Source of the DNA: CAYLNK01 sp964384675
GTDB lineage: Bacteria > Acidobacteriota > Thermoanaerobaculia > UBA5066
NCBI GenBank assembly: GCA_964384675.1
Contig: CAYLNK010000032.1
Coordinates: 1 to 33,697, forward strand
Length of the DNA: 33,697 nucleotides
Direction: 5' to 3'
Shown in pieces: positions 23,531 through 30,866 of this stretch. The position numbers were made by a program, and so were the translations under genes. A model generated the notes under the pieces. It was not told where the DNA came from. It worked only from the letters and a program-made list of their open reading frames with translations, and searched no databases. Numbering within the stretch: the first letter of the stretch is position 1; each line of letters starts with the position of its first letter.

Positions 23531-25023
23531 CGCTGCACCTCCCCCCGGAGCTGCCGGAGGGCGAGCTCCTGGCCTGGCTCGCGCAGCTGCGGCACGCCAC
23601 GTCCCTCGCGCTCACGTTCGGCGAGCCCGGCGAGGACGGCACGCCCGTCGAGGCGAACGGCGAGGTGCTCGGCACGCTCGCGCCGGAGGCGGGCGCCGAG
23701 GAGCGGGTGGAGGCGTGCGCCCGCCTCCTCTCGCGGCTCGCCGAGGGACACATCGCGCGCCGGGACCTCGTGGCCACCACGGCCCGCCTCTGGAAGGAGC
23801 AGAACTTCCTGACCGGGGTCGCCACCTCGCTCCAGGTGAGCGACACGCGCGAGCAGACCGCCCAGCGGCTCCTGGCGCGCATCGTCAAGCTGCTCGGGGT
23901 CGGACGCGCGTCGATCCTCCTCGCGCGCGAGGACGGCCGGCTCGCGGTGACGGCCGCCCACGGCCTGAACCAGGCCTCGCACGTGGGCTCGGTGATCCCC
24001 GAGGGCGGCGTGGCCGACCGGGTCTTCCGCTCGGGCGAGCCGCTCCTGGTGGAGGACGTCGACCGCCTCGCCTCGGACGACCAGCTCGCCCGCTCCCTCC
24101 ACCACGAGGCGCGGAGCAACTCGTTCCTCTCCGTCCCGATCCCGTCGAACGGCGTGCCGATCGGCGTGATCAACCTGACCGACCGCGCCGCGAGCCGGCC
24201 GTTCCAGGCCGAGGACCGCAAGCTCGTCTCGGCCATCGCCGCGCAGGTCGGGATCGCTTTCGCCAACGTGACGCTCCTCGAGGAGGCGCGGCGCACCGAG
24301 GGGCTCAAGCGCGAGCTGGACCTCGCCGCGCGGATCCAGCGAACGCTCCTCCCGAAGGGGCCGTTCGCCGTGCCCGGCTTCGACGTCTTCGGCCGCTGCG
24401 AGCCCGCCGCGTACGTGGGCGGCGACTCGTTCGAGGTGGCGGCGCGGCACGGCGGCGGGCTCTGGGCCGCGGTCGCCGACGTCTCCGGGCACGGCATCTC
24501 GGCCGCCCTCCTGATGGCCTCGGCGCGCGCCGCCCTCAAGGCGCTGGTGGCGGCCGACCTCACCCCGGCCGAGGCCGCGGCGTCGCTCAACGCCCTGGTC
24601 ACGGCGGACGTCGGCGACACCGGGATGTTCCTGACGGCGGCCCTCCTCCGCGTGGACGGGAACGGCGCCGCGCGGCTGGTGTCGATGGGCCATCCGGAGG
24701 CGTTCGTGCGCCGCGCCGGAGGGACCCTGGAGCGGCTGGGAGCCGGAGGCGCCCCGGCCGGCATCGTGGACGACGAGACGTATCCGGAGGACCGCTTCAC
24801 GCTCGGCCCGGGCGACGCCGTCCTCCTCTTCACCGACGGCCTCTCCGAGGCGAACGACGGCGCCGCCGACTTCGGCGAGGACGGGATCGCCCGGGTCCTC
24901 CACGCGGCCGGCGGTGATGGTGCCGCCGCCGTCACCGAGGCGCTGTACGCCGCGGTCTATGATCATGTGAAGGGCCGCAGCGTGAACGACGACATCACCG
25001 TCCTCCTTTCGTGCCGGACGTGA
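23527..25023 (+). CDS. GAF-domain PP2C/SpoIIE-type serine phosphatase (RsbU-like)
   Basis: The 498-residue protein has an N-terminal region of about 90 residues that I do not recognise, then a GAF domain (about 110-255; FLTGVATSLQVSD through FANVTLLEEA). A short signalling helix leads into a SpoIIE-type PP2C domain (about 270-498). Metal-binding motifs are present: YVGGDSFEV, VADVSGHGISAALLM, LLFTDGLSEAND and the terminal DDITVLL. Such phosphatases reactivate STAS-domain anti-anti-sigma factors in partner-switching pathways. It starts at GTG 23527 (GTGA overlap with the kinase) and overlaps the receiver gene by GTGA at its end. Confidence 0.92.
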   Translation: MTLHLPPELPEGELLAWLAQLRHATSLALTFGEPGEDGTPVEANGEVLGTLAPEAGAEERVEACARLLSRLAEGHIARRDLVATTARLWKEQNFLTGVATSLQVSDTREQTAQRLLARIVKLLGVGRASILLAREDGRLAVTAAHGLNQASHVGSVIPEGGVADRVFRSGEPLLVEDVDRLASDDQLARSLHHEARSNSFLSVPIPSNGVPIGVINLTDRAASRPFQAEDRKLVSAIAAQVGIAFANVTLLEEARRTEGLKRELDLAARIQRTLLPKGPFAVPGFDVFGRCEPAAYVGGDSFEVAARHGGGLWAAVADVSGHGISAALLMASARAALKALVAADLTPAEAAASLNALVTADVGDTGMFLTAALLRVDGNGAARLVSMGHPEAFVRRAGGTLERLGAGGAPAGIVDDETYPEDRFTLGPGDAVLLFTDGLSEANDGAADFGEDGIARVLHAAGGDGAAAVTEALYAAVYDHVKGRSVNDDITVLLSCRT

Positions 25024-25391
25024 GCGACCGGACCGTGCTCGTGGCGGACGACGAGCCCGCGCTCCGCGAGACCGCGGCGTTCATCCTCGACTGCGAGGGG
25101 TACCGCGTGGTGACCGCCGCGAACGGCGAGGAGGCCCTCGCCGTCCTCCGGCGCGAGCACCCGAGGGCCGCTCTCCTCGACGTGAACATGCCGAGGAAGA
25201 ACGGCTTCGACGTCTGTCGCTCGGTGCGCGCCGACGAGTCCCTGCGCGACACCTACGTCATCCTCCTGACCGCCCGCGGCCAGAAGGCCGACGAGGTGGA
25301 GGGGATGGCCGCGGGAGCGGACGCGTACCTGACCAAGCCGTTCGACGACGAGGAGATCCTCCGCCGGCTGGCGGTCGTCTTCGGCGGGTGA
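25020..25391 (+). CDS. Single-domain response regulator (REC)
   Basis: The 123-residue protein is a lone receiver: acidic pair in VLVADDEPALRE, phospho-acceptor Asp in ALLDVNMPRKNG, the switch Thr in LLTARG, and the conserved Lys in YLTKPFDDEEIL. With no output domain, it would act by protein-protein contact or as a phosphate shuttle between the kinase and the phosphatase or ATPase encoded next to it. GTG 25020 makes the usual GTGA overlap; an in-frame GTG at 25011 would add three residues. Confidence 0.9.
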   Translation: MSDRTVLVADDEPALRETAAFILDCEGYRVVTAANGEEALAVLRREHPRAALLDVNMPRKNGFDVCRSVRADESLRDTYVILLTARGQKADEVEGMAAGADAYLTKPFDDEEILRRLAVVFGG

Positions 25392-25831
25392 GCTCGATGG
25401 AGTCGATCGCGCTCTCCACCGTGGCCACCCTGCCCGCGCTCAGGCTCCTCTCGGCCGCCCTGCGTGGCGTGCTCGACAGCTGGCCCCTCACCGAGGACCG
25501 GCGCCTGCTCCTGGAGCTGGCCCTCGTCGAGGCCGCGACCAACGTGGCGCGGCACGCCTACCGGGACGGCACGCCCGGACCGGTGACCCTGGTGCTCGCC
25601 CGCGACGGCACCGCCCTGTCGCTCTCCGTGAAGGACCGCGGTCTGTCGTTCGACCCCGCCGCGGTGCCGCTCCCCCCCGAGCCCGATCCGGACGACCCGT
25701 CGACATGGCCCGAGGGAGGCATGGGCCTTCCGATCATCCGCGCCGCCTGCGACGACCTCCGGTATGCCACCGCGGACGGCGAGAACACGCTCACGCTCGT
25801 GCTCCGGGCGCCGGAGCTCGAGCCGTCCTGA
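25388..25831 (+). CDS. RsbW-like anti-sigma factor / GHKL serine kinase
   Basis: The 147-residue protein is a stand-alone HATPase_c_2 domain of the RsbW/SpoIIAB type. It has the N-box LALVEAATNVARHAY, the G1 box VKDRGLSFDP and the G2 box EGGMGLPIIRAA. Such proteins bind and inhibit a sigma factor or other target and phosphorylate a STAS antagonist, the substrate of an RsbU-type phosphatase like the one two genes upstream. No STAS protein or sigma factor is encoded in the window, so the partners must be elsewhere. The start GTG 25388 overlaps the receiver stop as GTGA; ATG 25397 is possible. Confidence 0.88.
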   Translation: MSSMESIALSTVATLPALRLLSAALRGVLDSWPLTEDRRLLLELALVEAATNVARHAYRDGTPGPVTLVLARDGTALSLSVKDRGLSFDPAAVPLPPEPDPDDPSTWPEGGMGLPIIRAACDDLRYATADGENTLTLVLRAPELEPS

Positions 25832-25835
25832 GCGC

Positions 25836-25869
25836 GCGGGGGAACCCGCCAGGCTTCGGGTTCCCCCGC
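25836..25869 (+). terminator. 13-bp perfect hairpin terminator of the signalling operon
   Basis: GCGGGGGAACCCG (25836-25848) pairs perfectly with CGGGTTCCCCCGC (25857-25869) around an eight-base loop, four bases after the RsbW-like stop codon. There is no T-tract, as with the other hairpins in this window. Confidence 0.7.
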
Positions 25870-25944
25870 CCCCCTCCGCAGCCGCGCCCTGCCGCGATGG
25901 ATCGCCGGTCGTCGCCTCCGGGCCGAAGGCCGCCGGGGAACGAG

Positions 25945-25950
25945 TAGGAT
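25945..25950 (+). promoter_or_regulatory. Putative leaderless promoter -10 for the ATP-grasp-like gene
   Basis: TAGGAT is exactly six bases before ATG 25957. The embedded AGGA could instead act as a weak Shine-Dalgarno sequence seven bases from the ATG, so the case is ambiguous. Confidence 0.4.
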
Positions 25951-25956
25951 CCGCGG

Positions 25957-27174
25957 ATGCACCAGGCCTTTCGTGCGGCGTACAACGCCGCCTTCACCGA
26001 CGAGCTGTACCAGCGCCAGACCGGAGAGCTGGCCGGGAGACTGGGCGGAGTCCCGGGCTTCCGGCTCGCCGAGACGCCCGTCTTCCTCACCGAGGAGCTC
26101 GGCGAGCGGCTCGTGCGGGCGGCCCACGAGGTGATCGCGCAGCTCTCCCGACCCGAGGCGATCGCCCGGATGAAGTCGGCGATCCCGCCGCGCTGGAACG
26201 CGCCGGGAATGGACGCGCTTCCTTCCCTCACCCAGGTCGACTTCGCCATCGTGCGCGAGGCGGACGGCTCCCTCGGACCGCGGCTCATCGAGCTGCAAGG
26301 CTTCCCGTCGCTCTCCTGCTTCGAGGTGGTGCAGGCGGACGTCTGGTCCGAGGTGCTCCAGGGGATCCCCGGGCTTCCGGCCGGGAGCTGGAGCCCGTTC
26401 TTCAACGGACTGACCCGGGACGGCTTCCTCGACCTGATCCGGCGTGTCGTCGTGGGCCACGACGACCCGGAGACCGTGATCCTCATGGACCTTCACCCGG
26501 AGCGCCAGAAGACGTGGGTCGACTTCTCGGCCACGAAGCTCCTCCTCGGTGTCGACGCGGTCTGCCCGACGACGCTCCAGAAGGAGGGCCGCCGGCTGTA
26601 CCGGCGGAAGGACGGGCGGCGGATCCCGGTACACCGGATCTACAACCGCGTCGTCTTCGACGAGCTGATCCAGACCGGCATCGAGCTTCCGTTCGACTTC
26701 CGGGACGACCTCGACGTCACCTGGGCGCCGCACCCGAACTGGTACTGGACCTGGTCCAAGTACTCCCTCCCGCTCCTCGACCACCCGGCGGTGCCGCGGG
26801 CGACGTACCTCTCCGAGCTGCAGGGGATCCCCGCGGACCTCTCCCGCTACGTGCTCAAGCCGCTCTTCTCGTTCGCCGGGGGCGGCGTCAACGTCGACCC
26901 GACCCCGGCCGACCTCGCGGCGGTTCCCGAGTCCGAGCGGGGCGTCTGGTGCGTGCAGGAGAAGATCGCCTACGACCCGTGTCTCCTCGCCGTGGACGGC
27001 GGCGGCGTGAAGGTGGAGATCCGGATGATGTTCTTCCGCCCGGACGGCGCCTCTGTCCCCACGCTGGGGCTCAACCTCTGCCGGCTCTCGAGGGGGAAGA
27101 TGCTCGGGGTCGATTTCAACAAGGACTTCACGTGGGTGGGGTCGTCGGTGGCGATCCACCCGCTGGGGGCCTGA
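25957..27174 (+). CDS. Conserved protein of unknown function, ATP-grasp-like
   Basis: I recognise no named family for this 405-residue soluble protein, although similar proteins occur in Bacteroidetes. The C-terminal third looks ATP-grasp-like: YVLKPLFSFAGGGV near 305 resembles the nucleotide-binding Lys plus glycine loop. WCVQEKIAY near 330 resembles the Glu-containing hinge strand, and VKVEIRMMFFR near 350 resembles the metal-binding acidic/Arg strand. The N-terminal part has LIELQGFPSLSCFEV (about 110), which could form the substrate half. It ends with the segment GVDFNKDFTWVGSSVAIHPL. It is followed 11 bp later by a DJ-1-like gene with a strong RBS, then by a solute-binding protein. An ATP-dependent ligase is the best guess, from pattern only. 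Confidence 0.6.
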   Translation: MHQAFRAAYNAAFTDELYQRQTGELAGRLGGVPGFRLAETPVFLTEELGERLVRAAHEVIAQLSRPEAIARMKSAIPPRWNAPGMDALPSLTQVDFAIVREADGSLGPRLIELQGFPSLSCFEVVQADVWSEVLQGIPGLPAGSWSPFFNGLTRDGFLDLIRRVVVGHDDPETVILMDLHPERQKTWVDFSATKLLLGVDAVCPTTLQKEGRRLYRRKDGRRIPVHRIYNRVVFDELIQTGIELPFDFRDDLDVTWAPHPNWYWTWSKYSLPLLDHPAVPRATYLSELQGIPADLSRYVLKPLFSFAGGGVNVDPTPADLAAVPESERGVWCVQEKIAYDPCLLAVDGGGVKVEIRMMFFRPDGASVPTLGLNLCRLSRGKMLGVDFNKDFTWVGSSVAIHPLGA

Positions 27175-27180
27175 AGGAGG
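27174..27180 (+). promoter_or_regulatory. Strong RBS of the DJ-1-like gene
   Basis: AAGGAGG five bases before ATG 27186 begins at the last base of the upstream stop codon. It fixes the start and implies an operon with the ATP-grasp-like gene. Confidence 0.7.
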
Positions 27181-27185
27181 CGGCG

Positions 27186-27743
27186 ATGACCGCGACTCCT
27201 CTCTCGGGAGCGAAGGTGCTCCTCGTCCTCGCCCCCAAGGGGTACCGGGAGGTCGAGCTGAAGGCGTGCACGAGCGTGCTGGAGGCGGCCGGCGCGACGG
27301 TCCTGCTCGGCACCCCCGAGGGGGGCGAGGCGACGGGCGCGGGAGGCGAGACGGTCCAGACGGTCCCGCTCACCGAGCCGCGCACGTCGGAGCTCCACGG
27401 GGTCGTGATCCTCGGAGGCCCCGGCGCCCAGGCGTACCTCTGGACGAACGGCCTCCTCCACAAGGTGCTCCGGATGCTGGAGCGCGACGGCCGCCCCCTG
27501 GGCGCGGTCGGGCTCGGGGTCGGGGCGCTGGGGAAGGCGGGTCTCCTCGAGAAGAAGAAGGCGACCGTCTTCATGACCTCCGACACCCTCAAGGTCCTGA
27601 AGGAGGCCGGCGCCCACTACGAGAGGCGTCCGGTGGTGATCGACGGCGACGTCGTCACCGGCGACGGCGGCGAGCCGGTCGAGAGGTTCGCGACGCTCTT
27701 CCGCGACCTGGTGCAGCAGAAGCGGGAAACGGGACGGCGCTAG
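27186..27743 (+). CDS. DJ-1/PfpI-like protein lacking the nucleophilic Cys
   Basis: The 185-residue protein has the DJ-1/PfpI (class I glutamine amidotransferase-like) fold. The N-terminal strand VLLVLAPKGYREVELKA carries the conserved Glu, then come HGVVILGGPGAQAYL, the nucleophile-elbow region LGAVGLGVGALGKAGLL and the C-terminal VIDGDVVTGDG. In active members the elbow reads CxGxxxLxxAGLL; here the Cys position is Gly (about residue 109) with no nearby Cys. The only Cys, near residue 28, is outside the elbow. It should therefore be catalytically inactive as a Cys hydrolase, glyoxalase or chaperone, and may be a binding or regulatory protein for its neighbours. Confidence 0.8.
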   Translation: MTATPLSGAKVLLVLAPKGYREVELKACTSVLEAAGATVLLGTPEGGEATGAGGETVQTVPLTEPRTSELHGVVILGGPGAQAYLWTNGLLHKVLRMLERDGRPLGAVGLGVGALGKAGLLEKKKATVFMTSDTLKVLKEAGAHYERRPVVIDGDVVTGDGGEPVERFATLFRDLVQQKRETGRR

Positions 27744-27751
27744 GTCGCCGC

Positions 27752-29287
27752 ATGAGGGCCTCGACCGCCGCCGGCCTCCTCGTCGCGGTCCTCCTGGCTC
27801 CCGCGTGCCGCCGCCAGGCGGCCGCCGTCCGGGAGGTCGTCTGTCTGCAGGAGCGCTCCCCCGAGACGCTCGACCCGCACGGCGGCGGGACGATCGCGCA
27901 GACCCAGGAGGTGCTGGCGAACGTCTACGAGGGCGTCGTCTCGCTCGACCCGCAGATGGTGGTCGTGCCCGCGCTCGCCGCCTCGTGGACCAACCCCGAC
28001 GAGAACACCTGGGAGCTGAAGCTCCGGCCCGGCGTGCCGTTCCACTCCGGCGGCACGATGACGTCCGAGGACGTCGTCTTCAGCTTCGAGCGCGCCCGGC
28101 GGCGCGGCCACACCGCCCTCGTGCAGCTCGCCGCCCTCGAGCCGATCCCCGGCGGCGTGCGGCTCTCGACGCGCGTCCCCGACGCCTCCCTCCTCGGGAA
28201 GCTGCGCGACGTCTACGTCGTCTCGAAGAGCTTCGTGGCCGAGAGGGGCGAGGCCGCGCTCGAGAGCGCCTCGGCCGGCACCGGGCCGTTCGCGATCGCG
28301 TCGGCGAGCGCCGGGCGGGAGGTCGTCCTGCGCGCCTTCGACGGGGCGTGGAGCGGGCGGCCGGCCCTCGACCGCGCCCGATTCGTGGCCTCGACCCCGG
28401 ACGGGAAGGAGATGGCCCGGATCGCCAAGGACCCGACGCCGCACGTCTTCTTCCATCGCCCGTCGAGGCCGGGCGCCGCCGAGGCCGACGCGCTCTTCGC
28501 GAGGACCCGCGAGGCGACGCTGTCCGTCGCGTACCTGGGCTTCGACCTCCACGGCCCCGAGACCCCGTACGTGACCCATCCGGACGGCTCGCACCGCAAC
28601 CCGTTCCTGGACCGGCGCGTGCGGGAAGCGATGGCGCTCGCTCTCGACCTCGACGCCCTGCGCACGGCCGCGGGCGTCGGCTTCGTCCCGACGCAGATGG
28701 TGCCGTCGTTCGTCTTCGGCCACGCGCCCGACCTCCCGACCCCGAAGCGCGACCTCGCCGAGGCGCGCCGGCTCCTGGCCACGACCCCGTTCGCGGCCGG
28801 CTTCCGCGTCCGGCTCGACTCCCGGCGGGTGATGCAGGACCTCGCGGGTCCGGTGACGCGTCACCTCTCGGAGCTCGGCCTCACGGTCGACGAGAACCTC
28901 CTCGAGGACGAGCCGTTCTTCGAGGGTCTCGCGCACGGGGCGTCGCTCTACCTCCTCCGCTTCTCCTGCCGCTACGGCGACGCCCAGGAGCTGTTCGACC
29001 GGTGGGCGCACTCCCGCGACGCGGCGGCCGGGCTCGGCGTGTCGAACTACTCGTTCGATGAGTCCCCCGTGCCCGGCCTCGACGCGGCGATCGACGCGGC
29101 GCGCCGCGAGCTGCGCGTCGAGCTGCGCCAGTCCCGCCTGCAGGAGATCAGCCGGACGCTGATGAAGGAGCGGCTCGCGATCCCCGTCTACCAGTACGAG
29201 GACCTCGTCTACGCGACGCGCGGCCTGCGGGTGACGCCGCGGCTGGACACCTACCGCCTCCTCGGCTCCGCGACGTTCGGGCGGTAG
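27752..29287 (+). CDS. ABC transporter substrate-binding protein, family 5
   Basis: The 511-residue protein has a short signal peptide with a weak lipobox (LLAPAC) and the family-5 fold: ERSPETLDPHGGG, WELKLRPGVPFHSGGTMTSEDVVFSFERA near residue 95, and VPSFVFGHAPDLPTPKRD. It is clearly more distant from the two tandem homologues at 985-3998 than those are from each other. It starts eight bases after the DJ-1-like stop, so it is the third gene of that unit. No permease or ATPase follows; the next gene is convergent. The ligand is unknown; peptides or a chelate are typical for the family. Confidence 0.87.
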   Translation: MRASTAAGLLVAVLLAPACRRQAAAVREVVCLQERSPETLDPHGGGTIAQTQEVLANVYEGVVSLDPQMVVVPALAASWTNPDENTWELKLRPGVPFHSGGTMTSEDVVFSFERARRRGHTALVQLAALEPIPGGVRLSTRVPDASLLGKLRDVYVVSKSFVAERGEAALESASAGTGPFAIASASAGREVVLRAFDGAWSGRPALDRARFVASTPDGKEMARIAKDPTPHVFFHRPSRPGAAEADALFARTREATLSVAYLGFDLHGPETPYVTHPDGSHRNPFLDRRVREAMALALDLDALRTAAGVGFVPTQMVPSFVFGHAPDLPTPKRDLAEARRLLATTPFAAGFRVRLDSRRVMQDLAGPVTRHLSELGLTVDENLLEDEPFFEGLAHGASLYLLRFSCRYGDAQELFDRWAHSRDAAAGLGVSNYSFDESPVPGLDAAIDAARRELRVELRQSRLQEISRTLMKERLAIPVYQYEDLVYATRGLRVTPRLDTYRLLGSATFGR

Positions 29288-29294
29288 TCGTCGC

Positions 29295-29308
29295 GCCGCG
29301 GCCGCGGC
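29295..29308. terminator. GC palindrome between convergent genes
   Basis: GCCGCGGCCGCGGC is a perfect 14-base palindrome in the 22-bp gap between the convergent solute-binding and cyclase genes. It may act as a small bidirectional transcription barrier, but it has no loop or T-tract, so this is weak. Confidence 0.25.
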
Positions 29309-29309
29309 C

Positions 29310-30866
29310 TCACCCCTGAAGCGCCGACTCCACGAGCACGCGGATCCGCTCCACGAGCGCCGGCGGGACGGACGTGAAGCGGACCGAGAAGCCCTCGGCG
29401 TCGTCGAGGGACGACCGGACGACCTTGCCGTACAGGTCGTCCACGATCTCCGCGCCGTCGGGGCCGGTCAGCCGGATCAGCACGTTGGAGAAGGCTCTCA
29501 CCCGGTACACCGTCTCGATCTCCGCCCGCCGCGCCGACAGGCGCCGGAGGGTCCCCTCGCGCCTCTCGCTGCCGACCCGCTTGTCCTCGAGCGGCGTGAA
29601 GCGGACGGCAACCGGCTCGACCAGCTCGACGATCCGCTCCTCGTCGAGACGCGGCCGCGTGAGCGCCCAGCGCCCCGCGATGCCGAGGAGGTCGTACGCC
29701 ACGATCGGTTCCCGGAACCCCTTCGCCCCCACGGTGATCCGCTCCCCGAGGGTGAGGTGGGGACCCGCCGCCTCCCGGCACGCCTCCGAGACGAGGACCT
29801 GCCCGCCGACGGTGCACGACTCGATGCGGGCCGTGAGGTTCACGTTGCTCCCCACGACGCCGTACTTGGCCCGCGTGGTGGAGCCGATGTTCCCCACGAC
29901 GACCTCGCCGGTGTGGAGGGCGATCCCCATCTCGAGCGCGGGCAGGCCCACGCTGGCGTTCCGCTCGTTCACGTCGAGCATCGCCCGCTGCATCGCGAGC
30001 GCGCAGGCGACCGCCCGCTCGGCGTCGTCCGGTGAGGAGTCCGGGGCGCCGAAGAGGGCGAGGACGGCGTCCCCGATGAACTCGTCGATCGTGCCGCGGA
30101 GCTCGGTGATGACGTCCGCCATCCGGCCGAGGTAGTTGTTGAGCACCGTCACGACCTGCTCCGGGGTGAGCCGCTCGGCGGCCGCCGTGAACCCGCGCAG
30201 GTCGGACATCAGGATCGTCACCACGCGGCTCTCCCCGCCCAGCTTCAGGCCCTCCGGCGACTCCAGCAGGCTCTTCACGACCTCGTCCGAGAGGTAGCGG
30301 CCGAACGTCTTCTTGATGAACCGGTTCCGGAGCTCCAGCTCCTCGGCCTGACGGGCCAGGGCGTCGCGCTGGGCCAGGATCTCCTCGTTCCGGTCGCGGA
30401 GCTCCTCGCGGCTTTCCAGGAGCGCCTCGTAGGCGACGCGGCTCTTCACGGCGTTGCGGTACGCCTCGGAGTGGTAGCGGATCCGGGCCACGAGCTCGAT
30501 CGCGCTCGGCAGCTTGACGAGGTAGTCGTTGGCGCCGCGGCGGAACGCCTCCGCCTTCACCTCGGGGTCCTCCTTCGTGGAGAGGACGACGAGGGGGATT
30601 TCCTTCGTCCGCTCGTCCTCCCGGAAGATCCGCACCAGGTCGAGCCCGTCGATGCCGGGCATCACGAGGTCCTGGAGGATCACGGTCGGCCCCAGCAGCG
30701 CGGCGGTCTCGACGGCGAGGAGAGGGTCCTGGCAGAAGTGGAACGCGATGTCGCGCTCGGGCTCCAGCGTGAGCCTCAGGCTCTCCCCGATGATCGGTTG
30801 GTCGTCGACGAGGAGCACCGTGAGGGCTCGCCGCCAGCTCCCGGTCGTCGTCGGGACGGTCGCCAT
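29310..30866 (-). CDS. WspR-like receiver fused to class III nucleotidyl cyclase and PilZ-like domain
   Basis: The 518-residue response regulator starts with a receiver (14-130) closely resembling that of WspR: HFCQDP, TVILQDLVMPGIDG with acceptor Asp66, VVLSTKEDP, and GANDYLVKLPSAIELVARIRYHS with Lys118. A coiled coil (138-182) leads to a class III cyclase domain (about 212-395). Its metal-binding Asp222 and Asp266 and transition-state Asn343/Arg347 are intact. The purine-selecting positions are Glu262 (in DEFIGD) and Gly336, not the Lys and Asp/Thr of adenylyl cyclases. Residues about 415-515 look PilZ-like (GFSVRFTSVPPALVERIRVLVE) but lack the RxxxR and (D/N)xSxxG c-di-GMP motifs. It is coupled to cheB by ATGA and forms the output of the Wsp-like operon. 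Confidence 0.88.
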   Translation of the reverse strand: MATVPTTTGSWRRALTVLLVDDQPIIGESLRLTLEPERDIAFHFCQDPLLAVETAALLGPTVILQDLVMPGIDGLDLVRIFREDERTKEIPLVVLSTKEDPEVKAEAFRRGANDYLVKLPSAIELVARIRYHSEAYRNAVKSRVAYEALLESREELRDRNEEILAQRDALARQAEELELRNRFIKKTFGRYLSDEVVKSLLESPEGLKLGGESRVVTILMSDLRGFTAAAERLTPEQVVTVLNNYLGRMADVITELRGTIDEFIGDAVLALFGAPDSSPDDAERAVACALAMQRAMLDVNERNASVGLPALEMGIALHTGEVVVGNIGSTTRAKYGVVGSNVNLTARIESCTVGGQVLVSEACREAAGPHLTLGERITVGAKGFREPIVAYDLLGIAGRWALTRPRLDEERIVELVEPVAVRFTPLEDKRVGSERREGTLRRLSARRAEIETVYRVRAFSNVLIRLTGPDGAEIVDDLYGKVVRSSLDDAEGFSVRFTSVPPALVERIRVLVESALQG

